NCBI GenBank assembly: GCA_012719345.1
Contig: JAAYAN010000048.1
Coordinates: 1-53,072 of the forward strand
DNA from: Ignavibacteria bacterium
GTDB lineage: Bacteria > Bacteroidota > Ignavibacteria > Ignavibacteriales > Melioribacteraceae
DNA length: 53,072 nucleotides
Reading direction: 5' to 3'
The notes under the pieces are model-generated. The model made no database searches and had not been told where the DNA came from. It worked only from the letters and a program-made list of their open reading frames with translations. Below are positions 32,108-41,261 of the stretch, one piece after another. Within the stretch, counting starts at the first letter, position 1; every line of letters starts with the position of its first letter. A program made the position numbers and the translations under genes.

Positions 32108-33756
32108 ATTTTTACTTTTAGTTCCAAATCTGTGAAAATAAATTTTTGTTTTTGTTCATTTCGTAAATACTCAATCTTAAAATTGCAGAAATAATTCCGC
32201 AAAGGCTGATAAGAAGCTTTAAAGCTTATAAAAGCGGAATGAGTTTTAATACCGTCCAAAAAATTAACTTTTTCGGAATCTCCGGGTCTGTGTCCGTTAT
32301 TTATGTTTCCGCCGAAATTATTTGCCAATCCGCCTTGTTCATTGTAAATATTATTTCCGTGAATAGAATAAAGAAAGTCAGCTTCAAAATTAAGCTTTTG
32401 GGATAGTGGATAATACATATTAATTGAGTAATTTATACTATTGGGCTGCAACGGATGAACCAGACTCAGTCCGAAATTAGTGTAATTATTATCCGTAATT
32501 CGGTGAGCGTAAACATAAGGTTCTATTCTTATCATTTGAAAAGTAATATCTGCCGGAAAGCTTTTGTAAAACGGAATGGTTCTAAATCCTGCATTAAACA
32601 AAGTTTTATTTCCGTACCAACCGGTGCCAATTTTCGAAAAATCCATATCATCAATCAAATATTCGGCAAACAGCGAGAAATTCTTAAAAATATCAGCTTT
32701 AAGATCAATAAATAAAACAGAATTATCTCTGTCGCGGTTATCGTGTTCAACGCTTTTATAAAAATTAAAAGGATTCAGATACGAAATATCCATCGAACGG
32801 CGGGAATAAATTATTGATTCACCGATTCCTAGATTAACATTTTTATATAAATTAAATCCGAATCTGTGATAAGCGAAATATTTCTCGTTAACAGAAGCAA
32901 TTGAACCTTGCAGCGAATCGTACGAACTGTTGTAGCTTCCCAGCAATTTTCCGTGAAGATAACTGAAACTGAAAAACGAATAAATAAAATTCATACCTAT
33001 ATAATCCATCGGCAGGCTGGAACTTCCCAAAATTGTTTTAACGTTGCCATAACCCAAATGGTTTTTATCTCTTCCAATTTTAATAGAAATATTATCGTTT
33101 GAAAAAGCTGCATAACCTTCAGTTTCGTCAAAATAATTACTGCCGGAATTGTTTGTAACCTCATTAAACTTATAGTTTGTGGCATAAGCCGGGTTTCTAA
33201 GCAGAACATATTTATTTCCGAAGGAAGTTCCGTTTGTGGCTTTAAAGCTGAATCCGAAATTATCTTTGTAAGTACCGGTTATTTTTCCGCCCCATTTCGC
33301 AGAAAAAACATTTCCAGATTTATTATCGAAATGCTTTTCTCCTGAATAAGCAACATCAAACAGCAGATTCATAAAGATACCGTTTCCGGTAGAATCAGCT
33401 TCATAATGCAAAAATCTTTCTTTTTCGGAAAAAAGACTGTTAACAGCAGGTTTTTTAACCAGCGAAAGATATTCAATAAAATCTCTTTTTATAATAAAAG
33501 AAAACTCCGATAAATATTCCAGAAGGAACTCTTTATCTTCTGTATTAAGAATATCTGAGTTTTTTTCTATTTCCGATAAATATTTTGAAACAGCTCTGAA
33601 TGATAACGGGATTTGATGACTATCGAAATCATCTAATACTCCGATAAGATTCATACGCTGAAAATATTTGTTTATCGGATGATCGTATTCAACAAATCCT
33701 GTTGATTGAGAAAATGCTGAAATTGTAAGAAAAATAAAAATCACTAACTTTCGCAA
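32104..33756 (-). CDS. outer-membrane beta-barrel protein, Wzi/capsule-assembly-like
   Basis: This 550-residue protein has a signal peptide ending AFSQ. A helical ~80-residue segment follows, then alternating aromatic/hydrophobic strands to the C-terminus, ending in a strand-type LELKVKI. RAVSKYLSEIE, IKIGRDKNHLGYG and the NPFNFYKSVEHDNRDRDN block recall the Wzi-like capsule assembly family. Start is TTG. It sits between a glycosyltransferase and the S41 protease. The barrel call is solid; the Wzi assignment is tentative. Confidence 0.75.
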   Translation of the reverse strand: MRKLVIFIFLTISAFSQSTGFVEYDHPINKYFQRMNLIGVLDDFDSHQIPLSFRAVSKYLSEIEKNSDILNTEDKEFLLEYLSEFSFIIKRDFIEYLSLVKKPAVNSLFSEKERFLHYEADSTGNGIFMNLLFDVAYSGEKHFDNKSGNVFSAKWGGKITGTYKDNFGFSFKATNGTSFGNKYVLLRNPAYATNYKFNEVTNNSGSNYFDETEGYAAFSNDNISIKIGRDKNHLGYGNVKTILGSSSLPMDYIGMNFIYSFFSFSYLHGKLLGSYNSSYDSLQGSIASVNEKYFAYHRFGFNLYKNVNLGIGESIIYSRRSMDISYLNPFNFYKSVEHDNRDRDNSVLFIDLKADIFKNFSLFAEYLIDDMDFSKIGTGWYGNKTLFNAGFRTIPFYKSFPADITFQMIRIEPYVYAHRITDNNYTNFGLSLVHPLQPNSINYSINMYYPLSQKLNFEADFLYSIHGNNIYNEQGGLANNFGGNINNGHRPGDSEKVNFLDGIKTHSAFISFKASYQPLRNYFCNFKIEYLRNEQKQKFIFTDLELKVKI

Positions 33757-34485
33757 TTACCTAACGGGCTCCCATTCTTTTGATAAAGACTTTTTTAACA
33801 GCATCACAAATATAGCATTAAAAAGCCATTTGAATAATATATTAAAATGTCCGTATTTTCTGTAACGTCTTGGAGATTCGAAAACTTTAGTTTTAAAATC
33901 AAAATAAATATCGTGTTTTTTTTTTATTCTTTTAAAAAGATCAAAATCTTCACCGGCAGCAAGGTTTTCATTATACTGGTTGAATTTGAAGAATATATTT
34001 TTTCGTATTATCTGGCATTCGCCGCGTCCCATTCCAATACCAATTTTATTAAGCAAATAAAAATACATATTGTAAAAATTTTGGAAAACGTAATCCCAGA
34101 ACCTTGCTTCATCGGGAAATACTTCAATTTTGCAAGTCATAGCAACATTTTTCTGGGAATTAAAAACGAAATCAATTCTTTCAAAAAATTCAGTCGGTTT
34201 GCTTATAAGAATATCCCCATTAAAAAAAATAAGAATATCTCCTTCTGCTACTTCCGAACCTCTGTTTCTTCCTGCCGCTATATTTTGTCTTTCAATTCCG
34301 TTGTGAATAATGACTTTGTCGGCAGATATTTTTGCAATACTTACTGTATTATCGGTACTTTTTCCGTCCGATATAATTATTTCATAATCGTACTTTTTCT
34401 TTAAGTCCTTATCCGCCAGCTGATTTAAAAGCTGCGGTAAAAGTTTTTCTTCATTCAACGTAGGTATTATAATGCTGTATTTCAA
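33757..34485 (-). CDS. family 2 glycosyltransferase
   Basis: This ~242-residue glycosyltransferase has a GT-A fold with no membrane anchor. It shows SIIIPTLNEEKLLPQLL at the N-terminus, IIISDGKSTDNTV for nucleotide binding and LIFFNGDI where the metal-binding DxD lies, then RGECQIIRKNIF and AAGEDFDLFKRI, the acceptor-loop motif. Start: the TTG at 34485 yields the normal N-terminus and follows TTAGG; an open extension to 34512 would overlap the previous gene. Sugar and acceptor are unknown. Context suggests surface polysaccharide. Confidence 0.83.
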   Translation of the reverse strand: MKYSIIIPTLNEEKLLPQLLNQLADKDLKKKYDYEIIISDGKSTDNTVSIAKISADKVIIHNGIERQNIAAGRNRGSEVAEGDILIFFNGDILISKPTEFFERIDFVFNSQKNVAMTCKIEVFPDEARFWDYVFQNFYNMYFYLLNKIGIGMGRGECQIIRKNIFFKFNQYNENLAAGEDFDLFKRIKKKHDIYFDFKTKVFESPRRYRKYGHFNILFKWLFNAIFVMLLKKSLSKEWEPVR

Positions 34486-34492
34486 ATTATGC

Positions 34493-35458
34493 CTAATAAG
34501 AAATTGGTACAAATTTTAAACCGGGACTGATACGTAAACCCGGCAGCGGAAAATGTAAATAATTGAGAGTATTTTTTACAAATTGCCATCCTTTGCCGAA
34601 TAATGGAATTTCTTCAGCGTCGATATCAAACGCTATATAAAATTCATTTTCTTTATAACCATCAGGCTGATGGTTTTTTACTGCATAGCCGATAGAAAGC
34701 ATTAAAAATGAAGGCCAATATTCAGCAACACTTTCGGGTAAAAGATTTTTAATGCGAATACTCAGCCATAATTTTTGTCCTTCGTAATCATCCATAATGT
34801 TATGGTCGTTGTTTGTTCTATTTAAATATTCTTTTGAAGGATAATAACTGACGCGCGGCTGAAAATTATTAAGATAGGGATAATAATATTTAAGAACAAA
34901 ATATGATGACCCTAACAAATCCGAAACTGCATCCCCGGGGCTGAATCCCCATTGTGGACCGTAACCGTCTTGCACTTCGATATAAAGCTGCAGAGCAAGA
35001 GCACAGCTAGCGCCGTACCAAGCAGATTCTTCAGTATGGAAACCTGATGCTTCAAATCCTGATGAAAATGCAAAACTTTGTAAATATGTCCCGTAAAAGT
35101 GCCCTAATTTGTCAATCCATAAAGCATATTTCCAATCATTCATAAATTTAAATTCAGCTTTATCGCGCCACCAGGTATTTTGATAATAATCATTAATAAA
35201 ATACAATGATGTAGCCGTAACAGCGCCTAAAGTAATTATTACGGGATAATTAAACTGACGCCGGAAAACATCGGGCTTTTCCATCAGAGATATTGAATCA
35301 AGTTTTTCAGGCTGAAGAGTAATTTCATTATTTTCGTAAAAATAAGAGATTTCCGAGGAATCTATCCCAATTCTGTTTTTCGCAAAAGAAGTATCTGTAA
35401 CAGATACTTGTGCTGACACAGAAACAATAATTATTATAAACAGACATAAATGTTTCAT
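34493..35458 (-). CDS. DUF2279-family secreted or membrane protein
   Basis: This ~321-residue protein has a signal peptide MKHLCLFIIIIVSVSA. A DUF2279-like body follows: FKFMNDWKYALWIDKLGHFYGTYLQSFAFS, then EVQDGYGPQWGFSPGDAVSDLLG, and a beta-rich C-terminal part that may sit in the outer membrane. Function unknown. An open frame extends to 35488, but that would run through the lysS terminator hairpin, so the ATG at 35458 is the real start. Confidence 0.8.
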   Translation of the reverse strand: MKHLCLFIIIIVSVSAQVSVTDTSFAKNRIGIDSSEISYFYENNEITLQPEKLDSISLMEKPDVFRRQFNYPVIITLGAVTATSLYFINDYYQNTWWRDKAEFKFMNDWKYALWIDKLGHFYGTYLQSFAFSSGFEASGFHTEESAWYGASCALALQLYIEVQDGYGPQWGFSPGDAVSDLLGSSYFVLKYYYPYLNNFQPRVSYYPSKEYLNRTNNDHNIMDDYEGQKLWLSIRIKNLLPESVAEYWPSFLMLSIGYAVKNHQPDGYKENEFYIAFDIDAEEIPLFGKGWQFVKNTLNYLHFPLPGLRISPGLKFVPISY

Positions 35459-35468
35459 ATAAAATAAA

Positions 35469-35486
35469 GACCGGCTTATGCCGGTC
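35469..35486 (-). terminator. Rho-independent terminator of the trpS-lysS operon
   Basis: On the minus strand GACCGGC-ATAA-GCCGGTC is a perfect 7-bp GC-rich stem with a 4-nt loop, followed by TTTATTTTAT. It begins 9 bases after the lysS stop codon and lies 10 bases before the next gene start, so it separates lysS from the DUF2279 operon. Confidence 0.85.
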
Positions 35487-35494
35487 AAGAATCC

Positions 35495-37000
35495 TTATTT
35501 TTCTGGTTTCATTTGCGGAAAAAGAATTACATCCCGGATTGAAGGCTGGCTTGTAAGCAGCATTACTAATCTGTCAATGCCAATTCCAAGTCCCGCCGTT
35601 GGAGGCATACCGTATTCGAGAGCACGAACAAAATCCTCATCAATCTGATGTGCTTCGTCATCACCCTCTTCAATCATTTTACCTTGTGCTTCAAATCTTT
35701 CCTTCTGATCAACAGGATCGTTAAGTTCCGAAAAAGCATTGCAAATTTCTCTTCCCAGAACAAATCCTTCAAAGCGTTCTACAAGTCCTTCTTTTGTTCT
35801 GTGTTTTTTAGCAAGCGGCGATAATTCAACCGGGTAATCCGTTACAAAAGTCGGGTTAATCAATTCGGGCTGCACCGTAACTTCAAAAAGTTCGTCAATC
35901 AGTTTTCCTTTGCTTTCGCCGCCTTTAATTCCTACGCCGCGTTTTTTAAGCTCAGCAATTATATCGGACGATGTTGCTTTTAAAACATCCAGCCCGGTTT
36001 TTTCTTTTATGCTGTCAACCATCGAAACTCTCTGCCACGGAGCCTTAAAGCTGATCATCTTTCCTTCAATTTCGAATTCAGTTTTATTAAAAACATCTTG
36101 TGCAATAGTATTTACCATTTTCTCAACAAAACACATCATCCATTCATAATCTTTAAAGGCAACATACAATTCCATCATTGTAAATTCGGGATTGTGTGTT
36201 TTGTCCATTCCTTCATTTCGGAAATCTTTCGATATTTCGTATACGCCGTCGAAACCGCCGACAATTAATCTTTTAAGATAAAGCTCATCGGCAATTCTTA
36301 AATATAAAGGCACATCCAAGGCATTATGATGTGTTACAAAAGGTCTTGCGGCTGCACCTCCGTACATCGGCTGAAGTACGGGTGTTTCAACTTCAACATA
36401 ACCGTTCGAATCTAAAAATCTTCTCATTGAAGAAACAATTTTGCTCCTTTTAAGAAATACGTCTTTAACTTCCGGATTAACAATCAAGTCAACATATCTC
36501 TGACGGTATCTCAATTCTTTGTCGGCAAACTGGTCGAATACCTGTTTATTTCCATTTTCGTCAACTACTTCCTTTGTTATGGGAATTGGTCTTAAAGATT
36601 TTGAAAGGATACTTAAAGATTTAGAATGTACGGATATTTCACCTGTCTTCGTTTTAAATACGAATCCCGAAACACCTATTATATCTCCTATATCAAGCAA
36701 TCGGAAAGCATCGTAAATTTCACCGACATCATCTTTTCTTAAATAAACTTGAATACGTCCGTTTTTATCCATTATGTGTACAAAAGAAGCTTTTCCCATT
36801 CTGCGGATTGCCATAATTCTTCCGGCTACACTTACATCTTTTCCTTCAAGTTTTTCGAAATTATTCTTGATTTCATCAGAATACGAATTAACCTCGAAAC
36901 TGTATGCATATGGCTGAATGCCCATTTTAGCAAGTTCGTTAAGTTCTTCATATCTTCGCTGGATAAGAGTATTGCTATCCTGCTGAATATTATTTTCCAA
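35495..37000 (-). CDS. lysS: lysyl-tRNA synthetase, class II
   Basis: This 501-residue enzyme charges tRNA-Lys. An N-terminal OB-fold anticodon-binding domain ([22 protein letters not shown]) precedes the class II core with motif 2 ([23 protein letters not shown]) and motif 3 ([12 protein letters not shown]). The start is a TTG at 37000: AAAGGAGG lies exactly 8 bases upstream, while the open frame to 37036 has no such site. It overlaps the rluB-type gene by 11 bases and is closed by a terminator at 35469. Confidence 0.96.
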   Translation of the reverse strand: MENNIQQDSNTLIQRRYEELNELAKMGIQPYAYSFEVNSYSDEIKNNFEKLEGKDVSVAGRIMAIRRMGKASFVHIMDKNGRIQVYLRKDDVGEIYDAFRLLDIGDIIGVSGFVFKTKTGEISVHSKSLSILSKSLRPIPITKEVVDENGNKQVFDQFADKELRYRQRYVDLIVNPEVKDVFLKRSKIVSSMRRFLDSNGYVEVETPVLQPMYGGAAARPFVTHHNALDVPLYLRIADELYLKRLIVGGFDGVYEISKDFRNEGMDKTHNPEFTMMELYVAFKDYEWMMCFVEKMVNTIAQDVFNKTEFEIEGKMISFKAPWQRVSMVDSIKEKTGLDVLKATSSDIIAELKKRGVGIKGGESKGKLIDELFEVTVQPELINPTFVTDYPVELSPLAKKHRTKEGLVERFEGFVLGREICNAFSELNDPVDQKERFEAQGKMIEEGDDEAHQIDEDFVRALEYGMPPTAGLGIGIDRLVMLLTSQPSIRDVILFPQMKPEK

Positions 37001-37718
37001 TTTTTTTTCCTCCTTTAACATCAATATATTTTTCAATTTCTTTCTTTTTAATTTCCATATATTCTCCGGGTCTCAATTTACCTAACTGAAAATTCCCGAA
37101 TTTTATTCTTTCAAGATTTTTAACATTATATCCCAACGAAGAAAACATCCTTTTTACAAAGTGATTTCTGCCTTCAACAGTTGTTACATTTACTTTTTTC
37201 CTATTCTTGATTTCTTTGAACTCCATAGAACTGAATCTGCTTTTACGGTTATCCAGAATAATTCCCTTACTTAATCTCTCCTTGTCTTTTTCTTCAAGAG
37301 GTTTATCAAGAGTGGCCTTATATTCCCTTACAATTCTGTTACTTGGATGTGTCATCTTGTTAGAAAAATCGCCGTCGTTTGTAAGGAGAAGAAGTCCGGT
37401 TGTATTATAATCCAATCTGCCTACTGGAAAAATCTTTTTATCAGTTTTTATCAATTCAATTACAGTTTTTCTGTCTTTCTCATCCGAAGTTGAAGTTATA
37501 TAGCCTTTGGGTTTGTTAAGAATAAAATAAACCCGATCTTCAAATTTTATTTTTTCTCCGTCAACAGCAACAACATCTTTTTCAGTATCAATTTTTACTG
37601 AAAGGTCCGAAATTATTTTCCCGTTTATGGAAATTCGTCCTTGCTCAACAAGTTCTTCGGATTTCCTGCGGGAAGCAATTCCGCATTCCGATAAATATTT
37701 ATTAATTCTCAGATTCAT
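36990..37718 (-). CDS. RluB/RsuA-family pseudouridine synthase
   Basis: This 242-residue enzyme has an N-terminal S4 RNA-binding domain ([26 protein letters not shown]) and a catalytic domain with [17 protein letters not shown], where the Asp is the nucleophile. REYKATLD and [16 protein letters not shown] are further family motifs. It likely modifies 23S or 16S rRNA. It overlaps scpB by 17 bases; the scpA-scpB-rluB order is common in bacteria, including Bacteroidota. Whether RluB or RsuA specificity applies is not shown. Confidence 0.92.
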   Translation of the reverse strand: MNLRINKYLSECGIASRRKSEELVEQGRISINGKIISDLSVKIDTEKDVVAVDGEKIKFEDRVYFILNKPKGYITSTSDEKDRKTVIELIKTDKKIFPVGRLDYNTTGLLLLTNDGDFSNKMTHPSNRIVREYKATLDKPLEEKDKERLSKGIILDNRKSRFSSMEFKEIKNRKKVNVTTVEGRNHFVKRMFSSLGYNVKNLERIKFGNFQLGKLRPGEYMEIKKKEIEKYIDVKGGKKIGK

Positions 37719-38349
37719 CTTCGTTTAACCCGCCTTCGTTTTCTGCAACTTCTTCCATTTGATTAAGCATTATTTGTCTTTTCTGTTCTAAAAAATCTTC
37801 ATCTTTCATTATTTCTTCAATTTCTCTTGGTTTAGGCAAATCTGTAATTCTGTTTAGCCCGAAGTACATTAAAAATTCGTCGGTTGTGCCGTAAAGCAGC
37901 GGACGCCCCATCGAATCAGCTCTGCCTTTTATTGTAATAAGATTTTTTTCGAGTAGTGTGTTGATTATGTAATCCGAATTCACTCCGCGTATTGTTTCAA
38001 CCTCAGGTTTTGTTATCGGCTGTTTGTATGCAATAATAGAAAGTGTTTCTACTGCCGCCTGACTTAAACGTCTCCGGCTGCTTTCAGAGGACAGATATCC
38101 TATATAATTTGCATAACCTGCATCTGTGGCATATATAAATCCTTCTGCAATTCTTCTTATTCTGAAGGGCTGTTCTGTCTGTTCGTATATTTCATTTAAT
38201 TCTTCAACAGCGGTTTCAACTTCCTGTACCGAAACAGCAATATCTTCCCCGTCAATAGCTTTTATTGCTTTAATAAGTTCATTTGCCTTGATTGGTTCAT
38301 CCGTTGCAAATATTAATGCGCTTATAATTGATTTGTAAATTTTATCCAT
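37702..38349 (-). CDS. scpB: segregation and condensation protein B
   Basis: This 215-residue SMC accessory subunit has two winged-helix domains: IISALIFATDEPI near the N-terminus, EELNEIYEQTEQPFRIRRIAEGF, then ALSQAAVETLSIIAYKQPITKPEVETIRGVN-type second wing motif with RGRADSMGRPLLYGTTDEFL. The acidic C-terminal tail is typical. It overlaps scpA by 8 bases. SMC itself is not in the window. Confidence 0.94.
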   Translation of the reverse strand: MDKIYKSIISALIFATDEPIKANELIKAIKAIDGEDIAVSVQEVETAVEELNEIYEQTEQPFRIRRIAEGFIYATDAGYANYIGYLSSESSRRRLSQAAVETLSIIAYKQPITKPEVETIRGVNSDYIINTLLEKNLITIKGRADSMGRPLLYGTTDEFLMYFGLNRITDLPKPREIEEIMKDEDFLEQKRQIMLNQMEEVAENEGGLNEDESEN

Positions 38350-39070
38350 TTATCTCTGCGCTGTAAATTATAAAATCATTAAAACTTTCCGACTCTTTTA
38401 TTCCGATTCTTCCCATTTTTACAAGTTCGAGCATTGCAATGAAAGTTACAATTATCCTTATTTTTTCTTTCATATCGCGAATAAGATTTATAAACAAAAC
38501 CGGCGTTCCGTCCGCAACTTTGCTCATTAAAAAATTAACTTGTTCTTCAATGGAAACATTAATTTTATTTATTTTATGAACTGGTTCGCTTTTCTTTTCT
38601 TCAAGAACTGTTCTGAAAGCTTTTATTAAATCGAAAATAGTAATGTTTTTTAGCAAAGTATCAAATTCCGGAGGATTCTCTTTTGGATCTTCCTTGTTAT
38701 ATCCTCTGAAATTTAATTTCATTGTGTCAGATTCAAGAAGAACAAGCTCTTCCGACATCTCTTTATAACGTTTATATTCAAGCAGAGCTTTTACAAGTTC
38801 ATCGCGCGGATCAATTTCTTCGCCTTTTTCATCAATTTCGCGGGGTAAAAGCATTTTAACTTTTATCTGCATCAGTGTTGAAGCCATTAAAATGAAATCG
38901 CCTGCAATTTCCAGATCGAGCTGTTTTATAATATTCAGGTAATCGAAAAAATCCTTTGTGATTTTAGAAATCGGTATATCGTATATATCAATTTCGTCCC
39001 TTTTGATAAAAAACAAAAGTAAATCTAAAGGTCCTTCGAACTGCTGAAGCTTAATTTTGTAAATACTCAT
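38342..39070 (-). CDS. scpA: segregation and condensation protein A (kleisin)
   Basis: This 242-residue kleisin bridges the SMC heads. The N-terminal FEGPLDLLLFFIKRDEIDIYDIPISKIT is the family signature, followed by AGDFILMASTLMQIKVKMLLP and a C-terminal winged helix with FIAMLELVKMGRI. Normal length. It overlaps trpS by four bases and scpB by 8, so the genes are coupled. Confidence 0.95.
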   Translation of the reverse strand: MSIYKIKLQQFEGPLDLLLFFIKRDEIDIYDIPISKITKDFFDYLNIIKQLDLEIAGDFILMASTLMQIKVKMLLPREIDEKGEEIDPRDELVKALLEYKRYKEMSEELVLLESDTMKLNFRGYNKEDPKENPPEFDTLLKNITIFDLIKAFRTVLEEKKSEPVHKINKINVSIEEQVNFLMSKVADGTPVLFINLIRDMKEKIRIIVTFIAMLELVKMGRIGIKESESFNDFIIYSAEING

Positions 39071-40047
39071 CCGAATTTCATTTTCTGACGAACTTCTTCC
39101 ATTGTTTCTTTAGCGACTGCTCTTGCTTTGGTTTCACCGTCATTCAACACATCTAAAACTTCATTTCTGTTATTTTCGTAATAATTTCTTTTTTCAAGTA
39201 TTGGTGCAAGAAATCTGTTAATGCCTGCTGAACATTTTGCTTTGCAATCAACACAGCCCAAAGCTCCCGAACGGCAGTTCTCTTCTATCTCGTTTACTTC
39301 CAAAGGGTTGAATTTTTTCTGATAAGTGAAAACAAGACACACTTCCGGTCTTCCCGGATCATTTTTACGTAATTTCTGCGGATCTGTAACCGCTTTACGT
39401 AATTTCTGACCAACAATATCAGGGCTGTCGGATAGTAAAACTGTATTGTTGAGAGATTTGCTCATCTTCGAGTTCCCGTCAAGTCCCTGAAGCCGTGAAA
39501 AAGCAGTTAATAATGGTTCGGGCTCAGGAAATACAATACCGTACTGCTGATTAAATTTTCTTGCAATTTCGCGGGTAATTTCAACGTGAGGCACCTGATC
39601 TTCACCTACTGGAACGGCATCTCCTTTATAAAGAAGAATATCTGCTGCCTGCAGAACCGGATAACCGAGATGACCGAATATTACATTATCAATATTCAGT
39701 TCCCTTATTTGATCTTTAACCGTAGGGTTACGTTCAAGTCTTGCTGTAGTTATTAACATAGTATAAATAAGGAACAATTCCGTATGTTCTTTAATTTGAG
39801 ATTGTCTAAAAAACGGACTTTTAGCCGGATCGAGTCCGGTAGAAAGCCAGTCAATAATCATTTCAATTGTGTTATCGTAAATTCCCGAGGTATCGAGACT
39901 TGTAGTAAGAACGTGGTAATCGGCAATCAAATGAAAACTGTCGTAATCGTTCTGAAGTTTAACCCAGTTTTCAAGCGCGCCAACATAATGTCCAATATGC
40001 AGCTTACCTGTAGGTCTCATTCCGCTTAAAATTCTTTTTCTACCCAT
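39067..40047 (-). CDS. trpS: tryptophanyl-tRNA synthetase
   Basis: This 326-residue class I synthetase has GMRPTGKLHIGHYVGAL (HIGH-type motif) and KMSKS in DGNSKMSKSLNNT, with VGEDQVPHVEITREIARKFN between. C-terminal CRSGALGCVDCKAKC is a cysteine cluster, as known for zinc- or iron-sulfur-binding TrpS types. The scpA start overlaps its end. It begins 73 bases after the HNH gene stop on the same strand. Confidence 0.96.
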   Translation of the reverse strand: MGRKRILSGMRPTGKLHIGHYVGALENWVKLQNDYDSFHLIADYHVLTTSLDTSGIYDNTIEMIIDWLSTGLDPAKSPFFRQSQIKEHTELFLIYTMLITTARLERNPTVKDQIRELNIDNVIFGHLGYPVLQAADILLYKGDAVPVGEDQVPHVEITREIARKFNQQYGIVFPEPEPLLTAFSRLQGLDGNSKMSKSLNNTVLLSDSPDIVGQKLRKAVTDPQKLRKNDPGRPEVCLVFTYQKKFNPLEVNEIEENCRSGALGCVDCKAKCSAGINRFLAPILEKRNYYENNRNEVLDVLNDGETKARAVAKETMEEVRQKMKFG

Positions 40048-40119
40048 ATATCCATAAAAATAATTAATGATCTTAAAATAAAAAATTACAGATGGGAATT
40101 TAATGAAAATAACTGATTT

Positions 40120-40689
40120 TTAAGAATGGAATAAATATTTTTTCCAAGTTGAATCCATTCTGCTCACGCTGTTCTTAATATACATAAGATGATCGGGTCT
40201 GTAAGGTTTTATTTTTAATGGCATATCAGCTTCTTCTGGCGTACGGTTGCCTTTAAGATTATTGCATTTTGTGCATGCAGTTACCAAATTATCCCAAACA
40301 TCCGATCCCCCGCGAGCTTTTGGAATAATATGATCAATTGTTAATGGCAGGTCTCCTCTTCCGCAATAACCGCATTTATGATTATCCCTTTTAAAGATAT
40401 TTTTTCTGCTTAATAATATTTTTTTGTAGGGAACATTAATGTACTCTTTTAATCTTATTACACTGGGACATTGCAATTCCTGACTGACAGAATGAATTTT
40501 GAGAGAATTTTTAGAATCTATTAGCTCCGCTTTGCGTAAATAAATCAGTATAATCGCTTTTTTTACATTGCAGACGGTAAGTGGTTCGTAGCTTTGATTC
40601 AGAAGCAGTACTTTTGCATTTAATTTACCATTATTCGTACAGACTTGTTCGAAGACAGCCTCCTTTGAATAAATGAATTTATTGTGCAA
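40120..40689 (-). CDS. HNH endonuclease family protein (start uncertain)
   Basis: This 189-residue protein has the core NAKVLLLNQSYEPLTVCNVKKAI at the N-terminus of the family domain and a C-terminal HNH domain: CGYCGRGDLPLTIDHIIPKARGGSDVWDNLVTACTKCNNLKGNRTPEEA, with the zinc cysteine pairs. This group of HNH proteins is common in Bacteroidota and of unknown target. The only standard in-frame start is the TTG at 40689, which falls inside a TATATTTG promoter-like string; a strong AAAGGAGG (40666-40659) lies ~8 codons later with no standard in-frame start after it. See findings. Confidence 0.85.
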   Translation of the reverse strand: MHNKFIYSKEAVFEQVCTNNGKLNAKVLLLNQSYEPLTVCNVKKAIILIYLRKAELIDSKNSLKIHSVSQELQCPSVIRLKEYINVPYKKILLSRKNIFKRDNHKCGYCGRGDLPLTIDHIIPKARGGSDVWDNLVTACTKCNNLKGNRTPEEADMPLKIKPYRPDHLMYIKNSVSRMDSTWKKYLFHS

Positions 40690-40694
40690 ATATA
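40687..40694 (-). promoter_or_regulatory. possible -7 element of the HNH-trpS operon
   Basis: TATATTTG on the minus strand matches TAnnTTTG exactly and coincides with the first annotated codon of the HNH gene. No TTG is found at the N20 distance upstream. If used, transcription would begin after the apparent TTG start codon. Confidence 0.3.
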
Positions 40695-40808
40695 GTTATA
40701 TTTTTCAATATAATTTATTCAGTCTTACTTTTTTTCCTTACTATAGCTCTTTCTAATATTAAAGAATCTTTAAAATAATACTTGGTTTATTGATTTACTT
40801 ATTTCATC

Positions 40809-40839
40809 TTGTAATAATTCTGTTTTTGTTTTATATTTC
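40809..40839 (+). promoter_or_regulatory. Bacteroidota-type promoter of tRNA-Arg
   Basis: TTG (40809-40811), 20 bases, then TATATTTC (40832-40839), 7 of 8 matches to TAnnTTTG. It ends 16 bases before the first base of the tRNA-Arg gene, as expected for a short tRNA leader. Confidence 0.55.
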
Positions 40840-40855
40840 GTTTCTAAATTTCATT

Positions 40856-40929
40856 GCACCCGTAGCTCAATTGGATAGAGCATCTGACTACGGATCAGAA
40901 GGTTTGGGGTTCGACTCCCTACGGGTGTA
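40856..40929 (+). tRNA. tRNA-Arg (anticodon ACG)
   Basis: This 74-nt cloverleaf has acceptor GCACCCG/CGGGTGT (the first pair is G-U), anticodon stem TCTGA/TCAGA with loop CTACGGA (anticodon ACG, read as ICG after TadA editing), and T stem TGGGG/CCCTA with loop TTCGACT. CCA is not encoded. The tadA gene that edits this anticodon lies only ~330 bases downstream. Confidence 0.95.
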
Positions 40930-41057
40930 CTTCTAATAATGAAGAATTAAGAGTTAATAATTAAAAAGAGATTGGTAATATCTCTGATTTAATAAAATAT
41001 CAAAGAAATTCTACAATAATTATTACTTATTCATTATTAATTTTTAATTATGTTCCT

Positions 41058-41130
41058 GCGCCCGTGGCTCAATGGATAGAGCATCAGATTCCGGTTCTGA
41101 GGGTTGAAGGTTCGAGTCCTTCCGGGCGTA
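41058..41130 (+). tRNA. tRNA-Arg (anticodon CCG)
   Basis: This 73-nt cloverleaf has acceptor GCGCCCG/CGGGCGT (first pair G-U), anticodon stem TCAGA/TCTGA with loop TTCCGGT (anticodon CCG), and T stem GAAGG/CCTTC with loop TTCGAGT. CCA is not encoded. It lies in the second unit of a tandem duplication with the ACG gene. Confidence 0.95.
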
Positions 41131-41261
41131 CTTCTGTAATGAATAATTAAGAGTTAATAATTAAAAATGATTGTTAATAGATACGCTGTTTTTAATTAGA
41201 ATTTCGAAGAAATTCCTCAATAAATTCTTAATTATTACTTATTAACTTTTAATTGAAATTT

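Larger units (their letters stand above)
40856..41260. repeat. ~200-bp diverged tandem duplication carrying the two tRNA-Arg genes
   Basis: Each unit is a tRNA-Arg gene followed by an AT-rich ~125-base spacer. The two spacers share ACTTCT, TAATGAA, AATTAAGAGTTAATAATTAAAAA just after the tRNA, a middle AAGAAATTC and a closing TTATTACTTATT...TTTTAATT. The beginning and end of each spacer are also roughly complementary, like terminal inverted repeats. Unit 1 is 40856-41057 and unit 2 is 41058-41260. Confidence 0.65.
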
